Of a stretch of DNA of 64,000 bases, positions 15,716 through 23,942 are shown in pieces. The position numbers and the translations under genes are program-made. The DNA is from Myxococcales bacterium (GTDB lineage: Bacteria; Myxococcota_A; Polyangia; Nannocystales; Nannocystaceae), in the NCBI GenBank assembly GCA_020633295.1, contig JACKDW010000005.1, positions 558,001 through 622,000 of the forward strand. The letters run 5' to 3'. Position 1 is the stretch's first letter. Each line of letters begins with the position of its first letter. Below the pieces are notes generated by a model. It ran no database searches. It had not been told where the DNA came from and worked only from the letters and a program-made list of their open reading frames with translations.

Positions 15716-16972
15716 TCACGCCTGTTCGGGCCCCGCTCCCTCGGACAGGAGCGCGTCCACGGCGTCGAGGATCAGCGGGAGCTCGCGCGCGGCGTCGTTG
15801 GGCCAGTGCGGCGCGAAGCGCAGCAAGCCGTCGGGCGTGCTGCACGAGATCCCGCGCGCGACCAGCCGCCGCTGCATCGACGCCGCCGTCCACGGCGCCG
15901 GCGTGGAGACGCTCAGGATCGTCGAGCGCGCCGCCGGCTCGCGGGCCCGCGCGCTCGTGAAGCCGCGCGCCGCGAGCTCGCGCTCGAGCGCGTCGAGGTA
16001 GCGCTGCGCGTGCGCGTAGATCGACTCGACGCCCAGCTCGAGCAGCAGCGCGACCGCGGCCCCGAGGCCGGCGAGGCCCACGGTGTTGCCGGCCGCGCCC
16101 TCGACGAGCCGGGCGTCGCGCTTGAACGGGCGCCCGTAGTCGAGGTGCCCCGCTCCCTCGAACAAGAACTTGAACGGGTCCTCGTGGCTGATCCAGCTCG
16201 CCGTCCGGGGCACCAGCGCCCGCGCGCGCTCCGGTCGCGCGTAGAGGAACCCTGTGCCCTCCGGCCCCATCAACCACTTGTGCCCGCCGGCGCTCAGGTA
16301 GTCGACGCACGCGGCCTCGACGTCGATCGGCACCGCGCCGCACGCCTGGATCGCGTCGACGAACAGCTCGGCCCCGCGCGCCCGACAGATCCGCCCGATC
16401 TCCTCCAGCGGCATGCGCAGCCCGCTCTGGAACTGCACCGCCGAGACCGCGACCAGGCGCGCCGGCCGGGCCCGCAGCCGCGCGTCGAGGCGCGCCAGCC
16501 CGTCGCCGCCGGGCCCGTGAAACGGCGCGAGCTCGAGGAACTCGAGCTCGAGCTGGAACAGCTCGGCGGCCCGCTGCCACGGCGTGACGTTGGCCGGGAA
16601 CTCGCCCGTGAACAGCACCACCCGGTCACCTGGCCGCCAGGGCATACACAGCGCGACCGTCGAGACCCCGTGGCTCGTGTTGCTCGTCAGGCCCACGCTG
16701 CTCGCCGCGCCCGCGCCGATCAGCCGCGCGAGCTGCTCCCGCAGCCGCTCGCGCCGCTCGAGCCAGGGGAACAGCGCGTGCAGCCCCTGACGCGCGAAGT
16801 CGCGTGTGACCTGGGTGATCGTCTCGACGACCGGCGTCGACCAGGGCGAGATCGCGGCGTGGTTGAGGTAGGCCGCGAGCTCGAGGGACGGAAACAACGC
16901 GCGGTCGCCCAGCGCGGGTCGAGCGGCACCGGTCGCGCCGTGGTCAGGGGATCGCTGGGTGTCGTCCGGCAT
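15716..16972 (-). CDS. Class V aminotransferase (cysteine desulfurase/kynureninase-like)
   Basis: This 418-residue PLP enzyme of fold type I has the lysine motif SAGGHKWLMGPEGTGFLY (Schiff-base Lys in GHKW). NTSHG lies upstream in the cofactor phosphate region, and the PLP-ring Asp is in ELFVDAIQACG. Family members are cysteine desulfurases, isopenicillin-N epimerase-like proteins and kynureninases; the substrate cannot be assigned from sequence alone. The start at ATG 16972 is chosen because TGGAGG lies eight to twelve bases before it. A longer in-frame extension to 17035 lacks such a site and encodes charged low-complexity residues. It heads a three-gene minus-strand operon. Confidence 0.85.
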   Translation of the reverse strand: MPDDTQRSPDHGATGAARPALGDRALFPSLELAAYLNHAAISPWSTPVVETITQVTRDFARQGLHALFPWLERRERLREQLARLIGAGAASSVGLTSNTSHGVSTVALCMPWRPGDRVVLFTGEFPANVTPWQRAAELFQLELEFLELAPFHGPGGDGLARLDARLRARPARLVAVSAVQFQSGLRMPLEEIGRICRARGAELFVDAIQACGAVPIDVEAACVDYLSAGGHKWLMGPEGTGFLYARPERARALVPRTASWISHEDPFKFLFEGAGHLDYGRPFKRDARLVEGAAGNTVGLAGLGAAVALLLELGVESIYAHAQRYLDALERELAARGFTSARAREPAARSTILSVSTPAPWTAASMQRRLVARGISCSTPDGLLRFAPHWPNDAARELPLILDAVDALLSEGAGPEQA

Positions 16973-17075
16973 GCGCGTCGCCTCCACAGTATCGCCATTG
17001 TCCCGCGCGCGCGACCGGTCCGTTGCCGCGTCCATCGCCGCCGATTAACCTCAAGAGACCGTGGGTAGGGTGGAG

Positions 17076-17147
17076 AAGATCGGCGCGAGGATCGGCGCGA
17101 GGATCGGCGCGAGGATCGGCGCGAAGGTCGACGCGAACATCGGCGCG
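17076..17147. repeat. 12-bp tandem repeat before the FG-GAP lipoprotein gene
   Basis: Six copies of a 12-bp unit, AGGATCGGCGCG with small variation, run up to the probable start codon. Because 12 is a multiple of three, an upstream GTG at 17061 could read through it as an Ile-Gly-Ala-Arg repeat in frame with the lipoprotein. The copy number could therefore vary the N-terminus if that start were used. I favour the ATG at 17157. Confidence 0.75.
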
Positions 17148-17156
17148 AAGATCGCG

Positions 17157-18446
17157 ATGGCCGCCGGCCTACCAACGCCGGAAGACGAGCCGCGCACCGC
17201 CCCCGCGCGACCGCGCGACCGCGCGACCGCACGTCGCCGTCTCACCGCCAGCCTCGCCGCGCTCGCGCTCGCCAGCTGCGCCGAGCTCGTCATCACCACG
17301 AGCACCGGCATCGAGACCGAGGGCAGCCCGGGCGCCCCCGCCACCGACTCCACCGGGACCCCCGGGACGCCCGCCACCGCAAGCGACGTCGGCACCAGCG
17401 AGGGCACCGGCAGCGCGACGGGCGACGCGGACACCGACACCGGCGACTCGAGCTCGACCAGCGCCGGACCGATGACGAGCGACGGCGCTACCACGACGAG
17501 CGCTCCCGACACGAACACCGACACCACGGACACCACCGGCGGCGGGGACGGCTTCGACACAGACCCCCTCGACGACCCGCTGACCACCGAGATCTTCACC
17601 TTCGAGGGCATGGACCTCGGCGACATCGACGGCGACGGCGACGCGGACCTCATCGTCGGCGGCGCCGGCTTCCCGCCCCGCGTCAGCGTCTACCCCGCCC
17701 TCGGCGACGGCAGCTTCGGCGCCGCCGTGACCACCGAGATCGCCAGCTTCGAGGGCTTCGTCGTCGGCGACGTCACCGGGGACGGGCGCGCCGACATCAT
17801 CGCCCGCGGCGCCGGCTTCCCGCCCCGCGTCGAGCTCTACCGCGGGCTCGCCGGGCTCGGCGTCTCGGGTCCGGTGACCACCGAGCTCAACAACTTCTCG
17901 CCCGCCATGGCAGTCGCCGACTACGACGGTGACGGCCGCGGCGACCTCTTCACCGACACCGACGGGGGCTTCCCCCCGCGGGTCATCACCTACCGCGGGC
18001 TCATGACCGGCGCCCTGCAGAAGACCTCCGAGACCGAGGTCTGGACCTTCGCCCACCTCGCGGTCGGCTGGCACGACGGCGACGCCCACCTCGACCTCCT
18101 GACCGCCGACGACACCCCGCCGCAGATCGTCAACGTCTGGCCCGGCGCCGGCGACGGCAGCTTCGGCGCCGCGGTCGAGACCCAGGTGTTCAACTTCTCC
18201 ATGCTCGACACCGGCGACCTCGACGGCGACGGCCTCTGGGACCTCGTCACCGACGTGCCCGGCAACGAGTGGCGCATCCAGCTGTACCGCGGGCTCCCGG
18301 GCGGCCAGTTCGCCGCGCCCGTGGTCCACGAGGGCTTCAGCTTCCTCGCGCTCACGGTCGGCGACGTCAACGGCGACGGCAAGGCCGACGTCGTGACCCA
18401 GCCGACCGGCTCACCGCCGCGTGTCGACGTCTACCTGTCCAAGTAG
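17157..18446 (+). CDS. FG-GAP/VCBS-repeat lipoprotein
   Basis: The 429-residue product has an Arg-rich n-region, hydrophobic stretch and lipobox LALASC. A Thr/Ser/Gly/Asp stalk of about 100 residues follows. The body is at least six repeats of about 50-55 residues of the form (G/A)DxDGDGxxD(L/I)...GFPPRVxxYRG. The DxDxDG calcium-binding loops are typical of FG-GAP/VCBS repeats that fold into a beta-propeller. These are extracellular binding or structural proteins; no enzyme motif is present. ATG 17157 is preferred over GTG 17061 because the residues between are tandem-repeat encoded. The gene converges with its neighbour, leaving only six bases between stop codons. Confidence 0.85.
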   Translation: MAAGLPTPEDEPRTAPARPRDRATARRRLTASLAALALASCAELVITTSTGIETEGSPGAPATDSTGTPGTPATASDVGTSEGTGSATGDADTDTGDSSSTSAGPMTSDGATTTSAPDTNTDTTDTTGGGDGFDTDPLDDPLTTEIFTFEGMDLGDIDGDGDADLIVGGAGFPPRVSVYPALGDGSFGAAVTTEIASFEGFVVGDVTGDGRADIIARGAGFPPRVELYRGLAGLGVSGPVTTELNNFSPAMAVADYDGDGRGDLFTDTDGGFPPRVITYRGLMTGALQKTSETEVWTFAHLAVGWHDGDAHLDLLTADDTPPQIVNVWPGAGDGSFGAAVETQVFNFSMLDTGDLDGDGLWDLVTDVPGNEWRIQLYRGLPGGQFAAPVVHEGFSFLALTVGDVNGDGKADVVTQPTGSPPRVDVYLSK

Positions 18447-18452
18447 ACATCT

Positions 18453-19769
18453 CTAGGGCTCCGCGGGGCAGCCGTGCTCGACCACCACCGCCGGCTCCTC
18501 CGGGGGCTCGACGCAGGGATCATCGTGGAGATGGTATCGCGCGCACGCGCCCCCGCACAGCTCGAGCTCTGTGCGCGTCTCGTCGGTCCAGGCCCAGCCG
18601 TCCTCGTCCGCGCAGTCTTCGATCGCGATGGGCTCGAACGCCTCGCCGTAGACCGACAGCGAGACGTCCTCGGGCTCGCCCATGAGCCCGCCCTCGATCG
18701 GGATCGTGCAGCCCACGACCCCGCAGGCCAGGCTGTCGAGCGCCTCCGCGATCGCGACCGGCTCGCGCGCGTCGAAGTACTGGTCCTCGGGATGATCGAG
18801 GTAGTACCCGCCCGCCAGCGCGAGCTCGTTGAGATAGACGCGGAGGTTGACCCCGTCCGGCGCGCCGTCTTGCTCGACCGGCGAGGTCGCGTCGGTCACG
18901 TCGACGCCGACGACCATGGTGTCAATGCCGTGCTGCTCGCGCGCCTGGGTCACGCGCTCGAGCAGCCGCGGGTCGAGGCGCTCGAGCGGGTCCGAGACCC
19001 CGGGCTCGCAGCTCGGCGGCGTGTGCATCGCCAGCACGATGGTCCCGGAACCGACGTGAAGATGCGGCCAGGTGAGGAGGAGCTCGACCGCCGCGTCGTG
19101 GGCCGCGACCAGCGGCGCGCCGCCGACGAGCTCGTCGGGGCCGGCGTCCGCAGGCGGCAGCGCCGGGAGCACGTGCGAGCCGTCGGCGCAGGCCGGCTGC
19201 GCGACCACGAGCTGCTCGCTCGCGCAGGCCTGCGCGTCGTCGTCCGCGCCCAGCCCTGGCGCGATCACGGCCGCGTGCCCGTAGGCCATCGCCGTCGAGT
19301 AGGCGAGCGCCTCGTGCAGCACCGACCACGGCGTGCGCTCCGGGGTCTCCGGGTCGAGGTCGTGATCGTAGGTGTGGTCGGCCATCCGCGCCGATCGATC
19401 GATCACGTGCACGAGCGGCGCCATCCGCAGCTGCGGGACCCAGGCCTCGTACGTCTGGCAGGCCGCGGGCAGGTCGGTCTCGAGGGACGTCGTCTCGCTC
19501 GCGCCCGTCGTGCTCGTCACGCCCACCGAGCCGGTCTCCGCGTCGGTCGACTCGTCGGGCGCGTCCGTCGTCGAGGTCTCCGTCGACTCCCCGTGCGTGG
19601 CGACGGCCCCCGGCCCCGGCCCGCAGGCGCACACGAGCGCGGCGAGGGCCGGGCCGAGGATCGTTCGAAAGCTGGGGCCAGCGCGTCGGATACCGCTATG
19701 ACACCGCGACGCGGCGGGTTTCCGGATCGCGCGCCAACGCGCGTCACTCGAGATCGTCGAGCTCTTCAA
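18453..19769 (-). CDS. Putative lipoprotein with VWA-like domain
   Basis: The 438-residue product has a hydrophobic segment ending VCAC, read as a lipobox at about residues 47-50, then a Thr/Ser/Glu-rich stalk. The domain that follows begins PLVHVIDRSARMADHT. This resembles the first strand and MIDAS start of von Willebrand A domains in myxobacterial lipoproteins, although DRSAR is not a perfect DxSxS. Several paired Cys residues suggest periplasmic or surface location. The only usable in-frame start is TTG 19769, which lies inside the end of the disrupted gene upstream. The true start is therefore uncertain. Convergent with the FG-GAP gene. Confidence 0.7.
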   Translation of the reverse strand: MKSSTISSDARWRAIRKPAASRCHSGIRRAGPSFRTILGPALAALVCACGPGPGAVATHGESTETSTTDAPDESTDAETGSVGVTSTTGASETTSLETDLPAACQTYEAWVPQLRMAPLVHVIDRSARMADHTYDHDLDPETPERTPWSVLHEALAYSTAMAYGHAAVIAPGLGADDDAQACASEQLVVAQPACADGSHVLPALPPADAGPDELVGGAPLVAAHDAAVELLLTWPHLHVGSGTIVLAMHTPPSCEPGVSDPLERLDPRLLERVTQAREQHGIDTMVVGVDVTDATSPVEQDGAPDGVNLRVYLNELALAGGYYLDHPEDQYFDAREPVAIAEALDSLACGVVGCTIPIEGGLMGEPEDVSLSVYGEAFEPIAIEDCADEDGWAWTDETRTELELCGGACARYHLHDDPCVEPPEEPAVVVEHGCPAEP

Positions 19770-20278
19770 ACAGCCGCGCGCACGCGGGCATCCCCTCGCC
19801 CGGCGCCTCCCCCGGCGCGCGCGCCAGGTGCTCGGCGTAGGCGACCGCCAGCGCGCGCCCCGGCTGCACCGACTCCTCCCCCGCTTTCTTCCACTGCTGA
19901 CCCAGCGGCGTGGTCGGGTGGACCTCGCGGTAGTAGTCGGTCAGCGTCCCGTCGACGTAGTCGTGGTTGAGCGCGGCGCACAGCGCCTCGAGATCCGCGC
20001 GTAACGCCGCGTCCGCGCCCGCCGGCGGCGTCTTCTCGATCCTGTCCCCAGGATCATGTTTCCGAAGACGGAGTCGAAGACGACGGCGCGCCGTCCTCGA
20101 CGACGCGCGCCGCCGCGTCCGCGCCCTCAGCCGGCGCGGCCTTGGCCGGCGCGGCCTCGGGCCCCGGCGGGCTCGAGCCGCACGCGCCCAGCACCATCAC
20201 GCTTGCGAGCAGACGCCACGGCGAGCGCGACCGCGCGCCGTCATCCGAATTCCGCGACCGGCTCGTCCTCGCGCCCAT
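19744..20278 (-). pseudogene. Lipoprotein gene split by an apparent frameshift
   Basis: From ATG 20278 a lipoprotein signal peptide with lipobox LGAC and an Ala/Pro/Glu linker runs to a TGA at 20054-20056. Immediately downstream, in the +1 frame, reading continues without a stop from about 20060 to TGA 19744-19746. It encodes a sensible helical, acidic sequence (for example DLEALCAALNHDYV, GQQWKKAGEE, CARLFEELDDLE) with the same G/C third-position bias. The simplest reading is one gene of about 175 codons broken by a one-base indel near 20060-20100. This could be a real mutation, a sequencing error or programmed frameshifting. I do not recognise the family. Confidence 0.6.
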
Positions 20279-20314
20279 GCGCGACGTCGTACCACGACCG
20301 CGCCGCAGGGCCGA

Positions 20315-21064
20315 TCAGCCCGCCTCACACACGTCGGCGCCGTGCTCGACGCAGGACCCCTGGAGATCCCGCGTCACGCAGCGCTGCGCGCACGCGGCCC
20401 CCTCGCCGCAGACGTCCGCGCCGTACTCCACGCAGCGTCCGCCCGCGTCGCGGATCGTGCAGCGGGTCGCGCAGGTGAACGCCGGCCCGCAGTGATCGGC
20501 GCCCCACTCGACGCAGCGCCCGAAGCCGTCGCGCACCGTGCACGCGCGCGCGCAGGTGAACGCCGGTCCGCACACGTCGGGCTGCCAGGCGACGCACTGC
20601 CCCTTCAGGCTCCGCTGCGCGCACGGCTTGACGCAGCGCGTGCGGCTCTCGCAGTGATCGGGTCCCCAGGCGGCGCACTGGCCGTTGATCGTCCGGTCGA
20701 CGCAGCGCCGCTCGCAGCGGTAGTCGGCCCCGCACGCGTCGGGTCCGTAGGCCAGGCAGCGCCCGCCGGCGTCACGCGTCACGCAATTCTGCGCGCAGAC
20801 GGCGTCGGCCCCGCAGTAGTCCGCGCCGTAGGCGACGCACGCGCCGTGCTGGCTGCGCTGGTCACAGGCCCGAACGCATCGGACCTGGTCCTTCACACAT
20901 CTTCCGCTGTTGCAGGTCGTCCCGGCCGGGCAGTCCCCGGCGTCCCCGCAGGCGCCGCCCGAGGCGTGCGCCGCGAGCTCGAGCAGCCCCAGCAGCGCGC
21001 CGGCGAGCAGCGCCGCCGCGTGCCCAAGAACTGGCGCCGAGGAGCGCGCGCGTCGTCGTCCCAT
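20315..21064 (-). CDS. Secreted disulfide-rich repeat protein
   Basis: The 249-residue product has an N-terminal signal segment (hydrophobic about 10-33, cleavage near HASGG). It then consists almost wholly of about eight tandem units of roughly 25 residues with the pattern CxxxCxxRxxxGxCVxxGxDxCG. Each unit has four Cys, so the mature protein carries over 30 Cys, presumably all in disulfides. Arg and Gly between the Cys are conserved across units, including charged RD turns. I do not recognise a named family. The spacing suggests a rod of small disulfide knots acting outside the cytoplasm. It stands alone with 250 bases to the broken lipoprotein gene and 100 bases to the SanA-like gene. Confidence 0.8.
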   Translation of the reverse strand: MGRRRARSSAPVLGHAAALLAGALLGLLELAAHASGGACGDAGDCPAGTTCNSGRCVKDQVRCVRACDQRSQHGACVAYGADYCGADAVCAQNCVTRDAGGRCLAYGPDACGADYRCERRCVDRTINGQCAAWGPDHCESRTRCVKPCAQRSLKGQCVAWQPDVCGPAFTCARACTVRDGFGRCVEWGADHCGPAFTCATRCTIRDAGGRCVEYGADVCGEGAACAQRCVTRDLQGSCVEHGADVCEAG

Positions 21065-21165
21065 CGCCGCTCAGCGTAGCCGCATCGCCGCGCGCCCGCC
21101 AACCGCCCGCCGCCCCGCGACGCGACTGAATTCTCGAGCGCCAGCGGACGTCTGGAGATCCCCGC

Positions 21166-21879
21166 TCACGTCGTCCGGCGCGCGTCCGCACCCGGCTGAC
21201 TCGAGGGACACACGCGATCGCGCGCGCCCCTCGGGTAGTCCCAGCGCAGGTAGTACAGCGGCAGCGCGACCAGCTCGCGGCCGACCGACCACAGGTCGCG
21301 CGGGCCCAGCTCGAGCCGCGCCCGCGCCCCGTACACCTCGCAGACGCCCGCGCGCCGCAGCGCGAGCTTGCTGCGCGCGACGTGGTAGTACTGGCTCACG
21401 ACGAACGCCGAGCGATCGCCCCGCGCCCGCATCAACCGGCCCACGTTGTTCGCGGTGCGGAACGTGCTGTAGCCGTCGCGGTCCTCGAGCACCCGCGCGC
21501 GCGGGACCCCGCGCTCGACCAGGTAGCGCTTCATGACCGTGGCCTCCTCGTGCCCCTCCACGCCCAGCCCGCCGCTGACGATCACCGCCTGCACGCGCCC
21601 GGCGCGGTACAGCGAGAGCCCCCGGTCGAGCCGCGCCCGCAGCCACGGCGACGGCTCGCCGCTCGGCTCCACGCGGTTGCCGAGCACCACCGCGACGTCA
21701 GCGGTCCGCCCCTCGTCGACGAGCCCGTCGCCGACGATCCAGACCAGGTGGACCAGCAGCCACGCGGCCAGCGAGGCCGCGAGCGCCAGCAGGCAGCGCC
21801 GTCGACAGCGGCGCGCGGCTGCGGCCCGCGCTCGCCGACGATTGGCGAGCAACTCGCGTATGTCCCTTGGGTCTGCCAT
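21166..21879 (-). CDS. SanA/YdcF-family (DUF218) membrane protein
   Basis: The 237-residue product has one N-terminal membrane helix (about 29-50) after a very basic start, then a DUF218 domain. Visible motifs are ADVAVVLGNRV, VIVSGG, EATVMKRYLV, STFRTANN and VVSQYYHVARS, in the order found in SanA and YdcF. The family is linked to envelope integrity and vancomycin exclusion in enterobacteria; the chemistry is not settled. The topology places the domain outside the inner membrane. It is separated from cysH by 215 bases, in divergent orientation. Confidence 0.85.
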   Translation of the reverse strand: MADPRDIRELLANRRRARAAAARRCRRRCLLALAASLAAWLLVHLVWIVGDGLVDEGRTADVAVVLGNRVEPSGEPSPWLRARLDRGLSLYRAGRVQAVIVSGGLGVEGHEEATVMKRYLVERGVPRARVLEDRDGYSTFRTANNVGRLMRARGDRSAFVVSQYYHVARSKLALRRAGVCEVYGARARLELGPRDLWSVGRELVALPLYYLRWDYPRGARDRVCPSSQPGADARRTT

Positions 21880-22094
21880 CCAGCGTCGCCGCTCACCCGG
21901 TCAACGCCCGGTCGCGGCCGCCCATTCCGCTGGTCGCCCGTCTCCCCGGGGCGACCAGCGGCGCCCTTCGGCGTCCTTCGCCCCTTCACCGGCCCGCGGG
22001 CCCGGCCCCATTTTACGGTTCCCCACCGGGTGCATGCGGTCGGGGAATCGTCCAAGATGAAGCACTCCGCTTCACCTAACTCCGCGAAAATTAC

Positions 22095-22871
22095 ATGACC
22101 AGCGCAGCCGCCTCCGTGAGCCCGCCCGACAATACCCAGCCGAACACCGAGGATCCGGACGCGCTCGTCCTCGAGCTCCAGCGCGAGCTCGCCGAGGCCA
22201 GCCCCATGCGCATAATCGACCGAGCGCTCGAGCGCTTCGGCGACGAGCTCGCGATCAGCTTCAGCGGCGCCGAGGACGTCCTGCTGATCGAGTACGCCAA
22301 GGAGACAGGTCGCCGCTTCCGCGTCTTCAGCCTCGACACCGGCCGCCTGCACCCCGAGACCTACCGCTACTTCGCCGAGGTCGAGCGCCACTACGGCATC
22401 CGCATCGAGTACCGCTTCCCCGACACCGTCGCGGTCGAGCGCCTCGTCCGCGACAAGGGCATGTTCTCCTTCCTCACCGACGGCCACCGCGAGTGCTGCC
22501 AGATCCGCAAGGTCGCGCCGCTGCGTCGTCAGCTCGCGACGCTGCGCGCGTGGGTCACCGGTCAGCGCCGCGACCAGAGCCCCGGGACCCGGTCCGCGCT
22601 GCCCGTCGTGCAGCGCGACGCCCACCCGGGAAGAGACGGCGGCCCGCTGCTCAAGTTCAACCCGCTCGCCGCGCGCTCGAGCGCCGATGTCTGGGACGCG
22701 ATCCGGGCCTTCGAGGTGCCCTTCAACCCGCTGCACAGCCGCGGGATGATCAGCATCGGCTGCGAGCCGTGCACGCGCGCGGTGCTGCCGGGACAGCACG
22801 AGCGCGAGGGCCGATGGTGGTGGGAGGACGCCGCCAAGAAAGAGTGCGGCCTGCACGTAAAGTCAGGTTAG
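22095..22871 (+). CDS. cysH: Adenylyl-sulfate reductase (assimilatory, CysH family)
   Basis: The 258-residue protein reduces APS or PAPS to sulfite in sulfate assimilation. It has the PP-loop-type start ISFSGAEDV, the FSLDTGRLHPETY segment and the catalytic tail ECGLH. Two cysteine pairs, CC in HRECCQIRK and CxxC in CEPCTR, are the four ligands of a [4Fe-4S] cluster. Their presence indicates the APS-using (thioredoxin-dependent) type rather than cluster-free PAPS reductases. The length is usual for the family. No clear ribosome-binding site precedes ATG 22095. No other cys genes are adjacent; the sulfite oxidase-like gene lies 19 kb away. Confidence 0.93.
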   Translation: MTSAAASVSPPDNTQPNTEDPDALVLELQRELAEASPMRIIDRALERFGDELAISFSGAEDVLLIEYAKETGRRFRVFSLDTGRLHPETYRYFAEVERHYGIRIEYRFPDTVAVERLVRDKGMFSFLTDGHRECCQIRKVAPLRRQLATLRAWVTGQRRDQSPGTRSALPVVQRDAHPGRDGGPLLKFNPLAARSSADVWDAIRAFEVPFNPLHSRGMISIGCEPCTRAVLPGQHEREGRWWWEDAAKKECGLHVKSG

Positions 22872-22903
22872 AACGGGCGCTAGCCCAACCGCGCGCCGCC
22901 CCG

Positions 22904-23308
22904 TCACCACGGCGCGTGCCCGTACTGCCGGGCGATCCGCGACTGCCACAAGAGCAGCAGCGGCACGACCCCCAGCTCGAGGATCACGCCGACCACCATC
23001 GACGGGTCCTCGGGCACGCCGTGGGAGCGCATCGACAGCAGGCGCCCGACGCCGCCGAGCATGACCGCAGCGCCGATCAGCCGCATGGCCGCGAGCCGGC
23101 GCTCCACGGCCGGGATCGTGTACCAGAGGCCCATGGTCACGCCGACGTACACGCCGCTCAGGTAGCGAAATTGGTTGTCGAGGCTCGACGGCGCGTGGAC
23201 GCCGTCGGGCATGAAGAAGTCGGTCCCGTCGGTGAAGCCGATGACCAGCCCGGCGAGCGGGATGAGGCTGAGGATTGCGAGGAAGATCTGCAGCGCGGTG
23301 CGTTCCAT
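22904..23308 (-). CDS. DUF4345-family membrane protein
   Basis: The 134-residue product has four predicted membrane segments and the DUF4345 layout, including a loop with SLDNQFRYLSGVYVG and LRxIGAAVMLGGVGRLLS. The family's role is unknown. The start ATG 23308 is decided by a GGAGG seven bases upstream; a longer frame to 23362 has no such site. It converges on cysH with a 32-base gap and lies 75 bases after the amphi-Trp gene on the same strand, so it could be transcribed with it. Confidence 0.8.
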   Translation of the reverse strand: MERTALQIFLAILSLIPLAGLVIGFTDGTDFFMPDGVHAPSSLDNQFRYLSGVYVGVTMGLWYTIPAVERRLAAMRLIGAAVMLGGVGRLLSMRSHGVPEDPSMVVGVILELGVVPLLLLWQSRIARQYGHAPW

Positions 23309-23382
23309 GGTCGTGCCTCCGGGGCCGAGCATATCAGCCCCGGCGCGGACGCCCGCCGCCAACCGCCGCGCTCGCGGCCGCG

Positions 23383-23937
23383 CTACTCGTCCGCGACGAT
23401 CGTCAGCCGCTGCCGCGCGCTCTCACGCCACGACAGGCTGAACTCGATCCGCGACTTGTCGGACTTGCGCGCCGCCGAGACCGACACCATCAGCTGCTCG
23501 GGGAGGTTCGGGAACGCCGCCTGATCGTCGCCGTGCTGGAAGCTGACGGTCCCGGCCCGCAGGCCCTCGACGATCGACGAGAAGTACGCGACGGCCTCGT
23601 CGCGCGCCATCGAGCCCTCGAACGCGACCTTGCCCGACGCCGGCGCGCTCGCGTCGGCGCGCTCGACCTCCTGGGCGCCCCCGTCCGCGCGCGCCTCCTC
23701 CTTCGCGGCCTCCTTCGCGGCCTCCTTCGCGGCCTCCTTCGCGGCCTTCGCGGCGGCCTTGGCCGTCTTCTTCGCCGCCTTCTCCGCCTCCTTCGCGGAC
23801 CGCTCCGCCTCCTTCGCGGCCCGCTCGGCCTTCTTCGCGACCTCCTTGGCGGCCTTCTTCGCCGCCTTCCTCGCCTTGCGCGCGGCCTTGTCGTCGCGCT
23901 CCGTCGTCGCCTCGCTCGCAGATGTCGAATTGGACAT
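23383..23937 (-). CDS. Amphi-Trp domain protein with Lys/Ala-rich helical arm
   Basis: The 184-residue product begins with about 80 residues of Lys/Ala/Glu repeats (AKKAAKEAAK type), predicted to form a long charged helix or a DNA- or RNA-associated tail. The C-terminal 80 residues fit the amphi-Trp domain: MARDEAVAYFSSIVEGLRAGTVSFQ, then alternating polar/hydrophobic strands ending IEFSLSWRE with the signature Trp. A second, stand-alone amphi-Trp protein is encoded 2.3 kb away in the GAK-type operon. The gene follows the metallophosphatase by five bases on the same strand. Function unknown; the shared domain ties it to the GAK cluster. Confidence 0.75.
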   Translation of the reverse strand: MSNSTSASEATTERDDKAARKARKAAKKAAKEVAKKAERAAKEAERSAKEAEKAAKKTAKAAAKAAKEAAKEAAKEAAKEEARADGGAQEVERADASAPASGKVAFEGSMARDEAVAYFSSIVEGLRAGTVSFQHGDDQAAFPNLPEQLMVSVSAARKSDKSRIEFSLSWRESARQRLTIVADE

Positions 23938-23942
23938 GTTCG

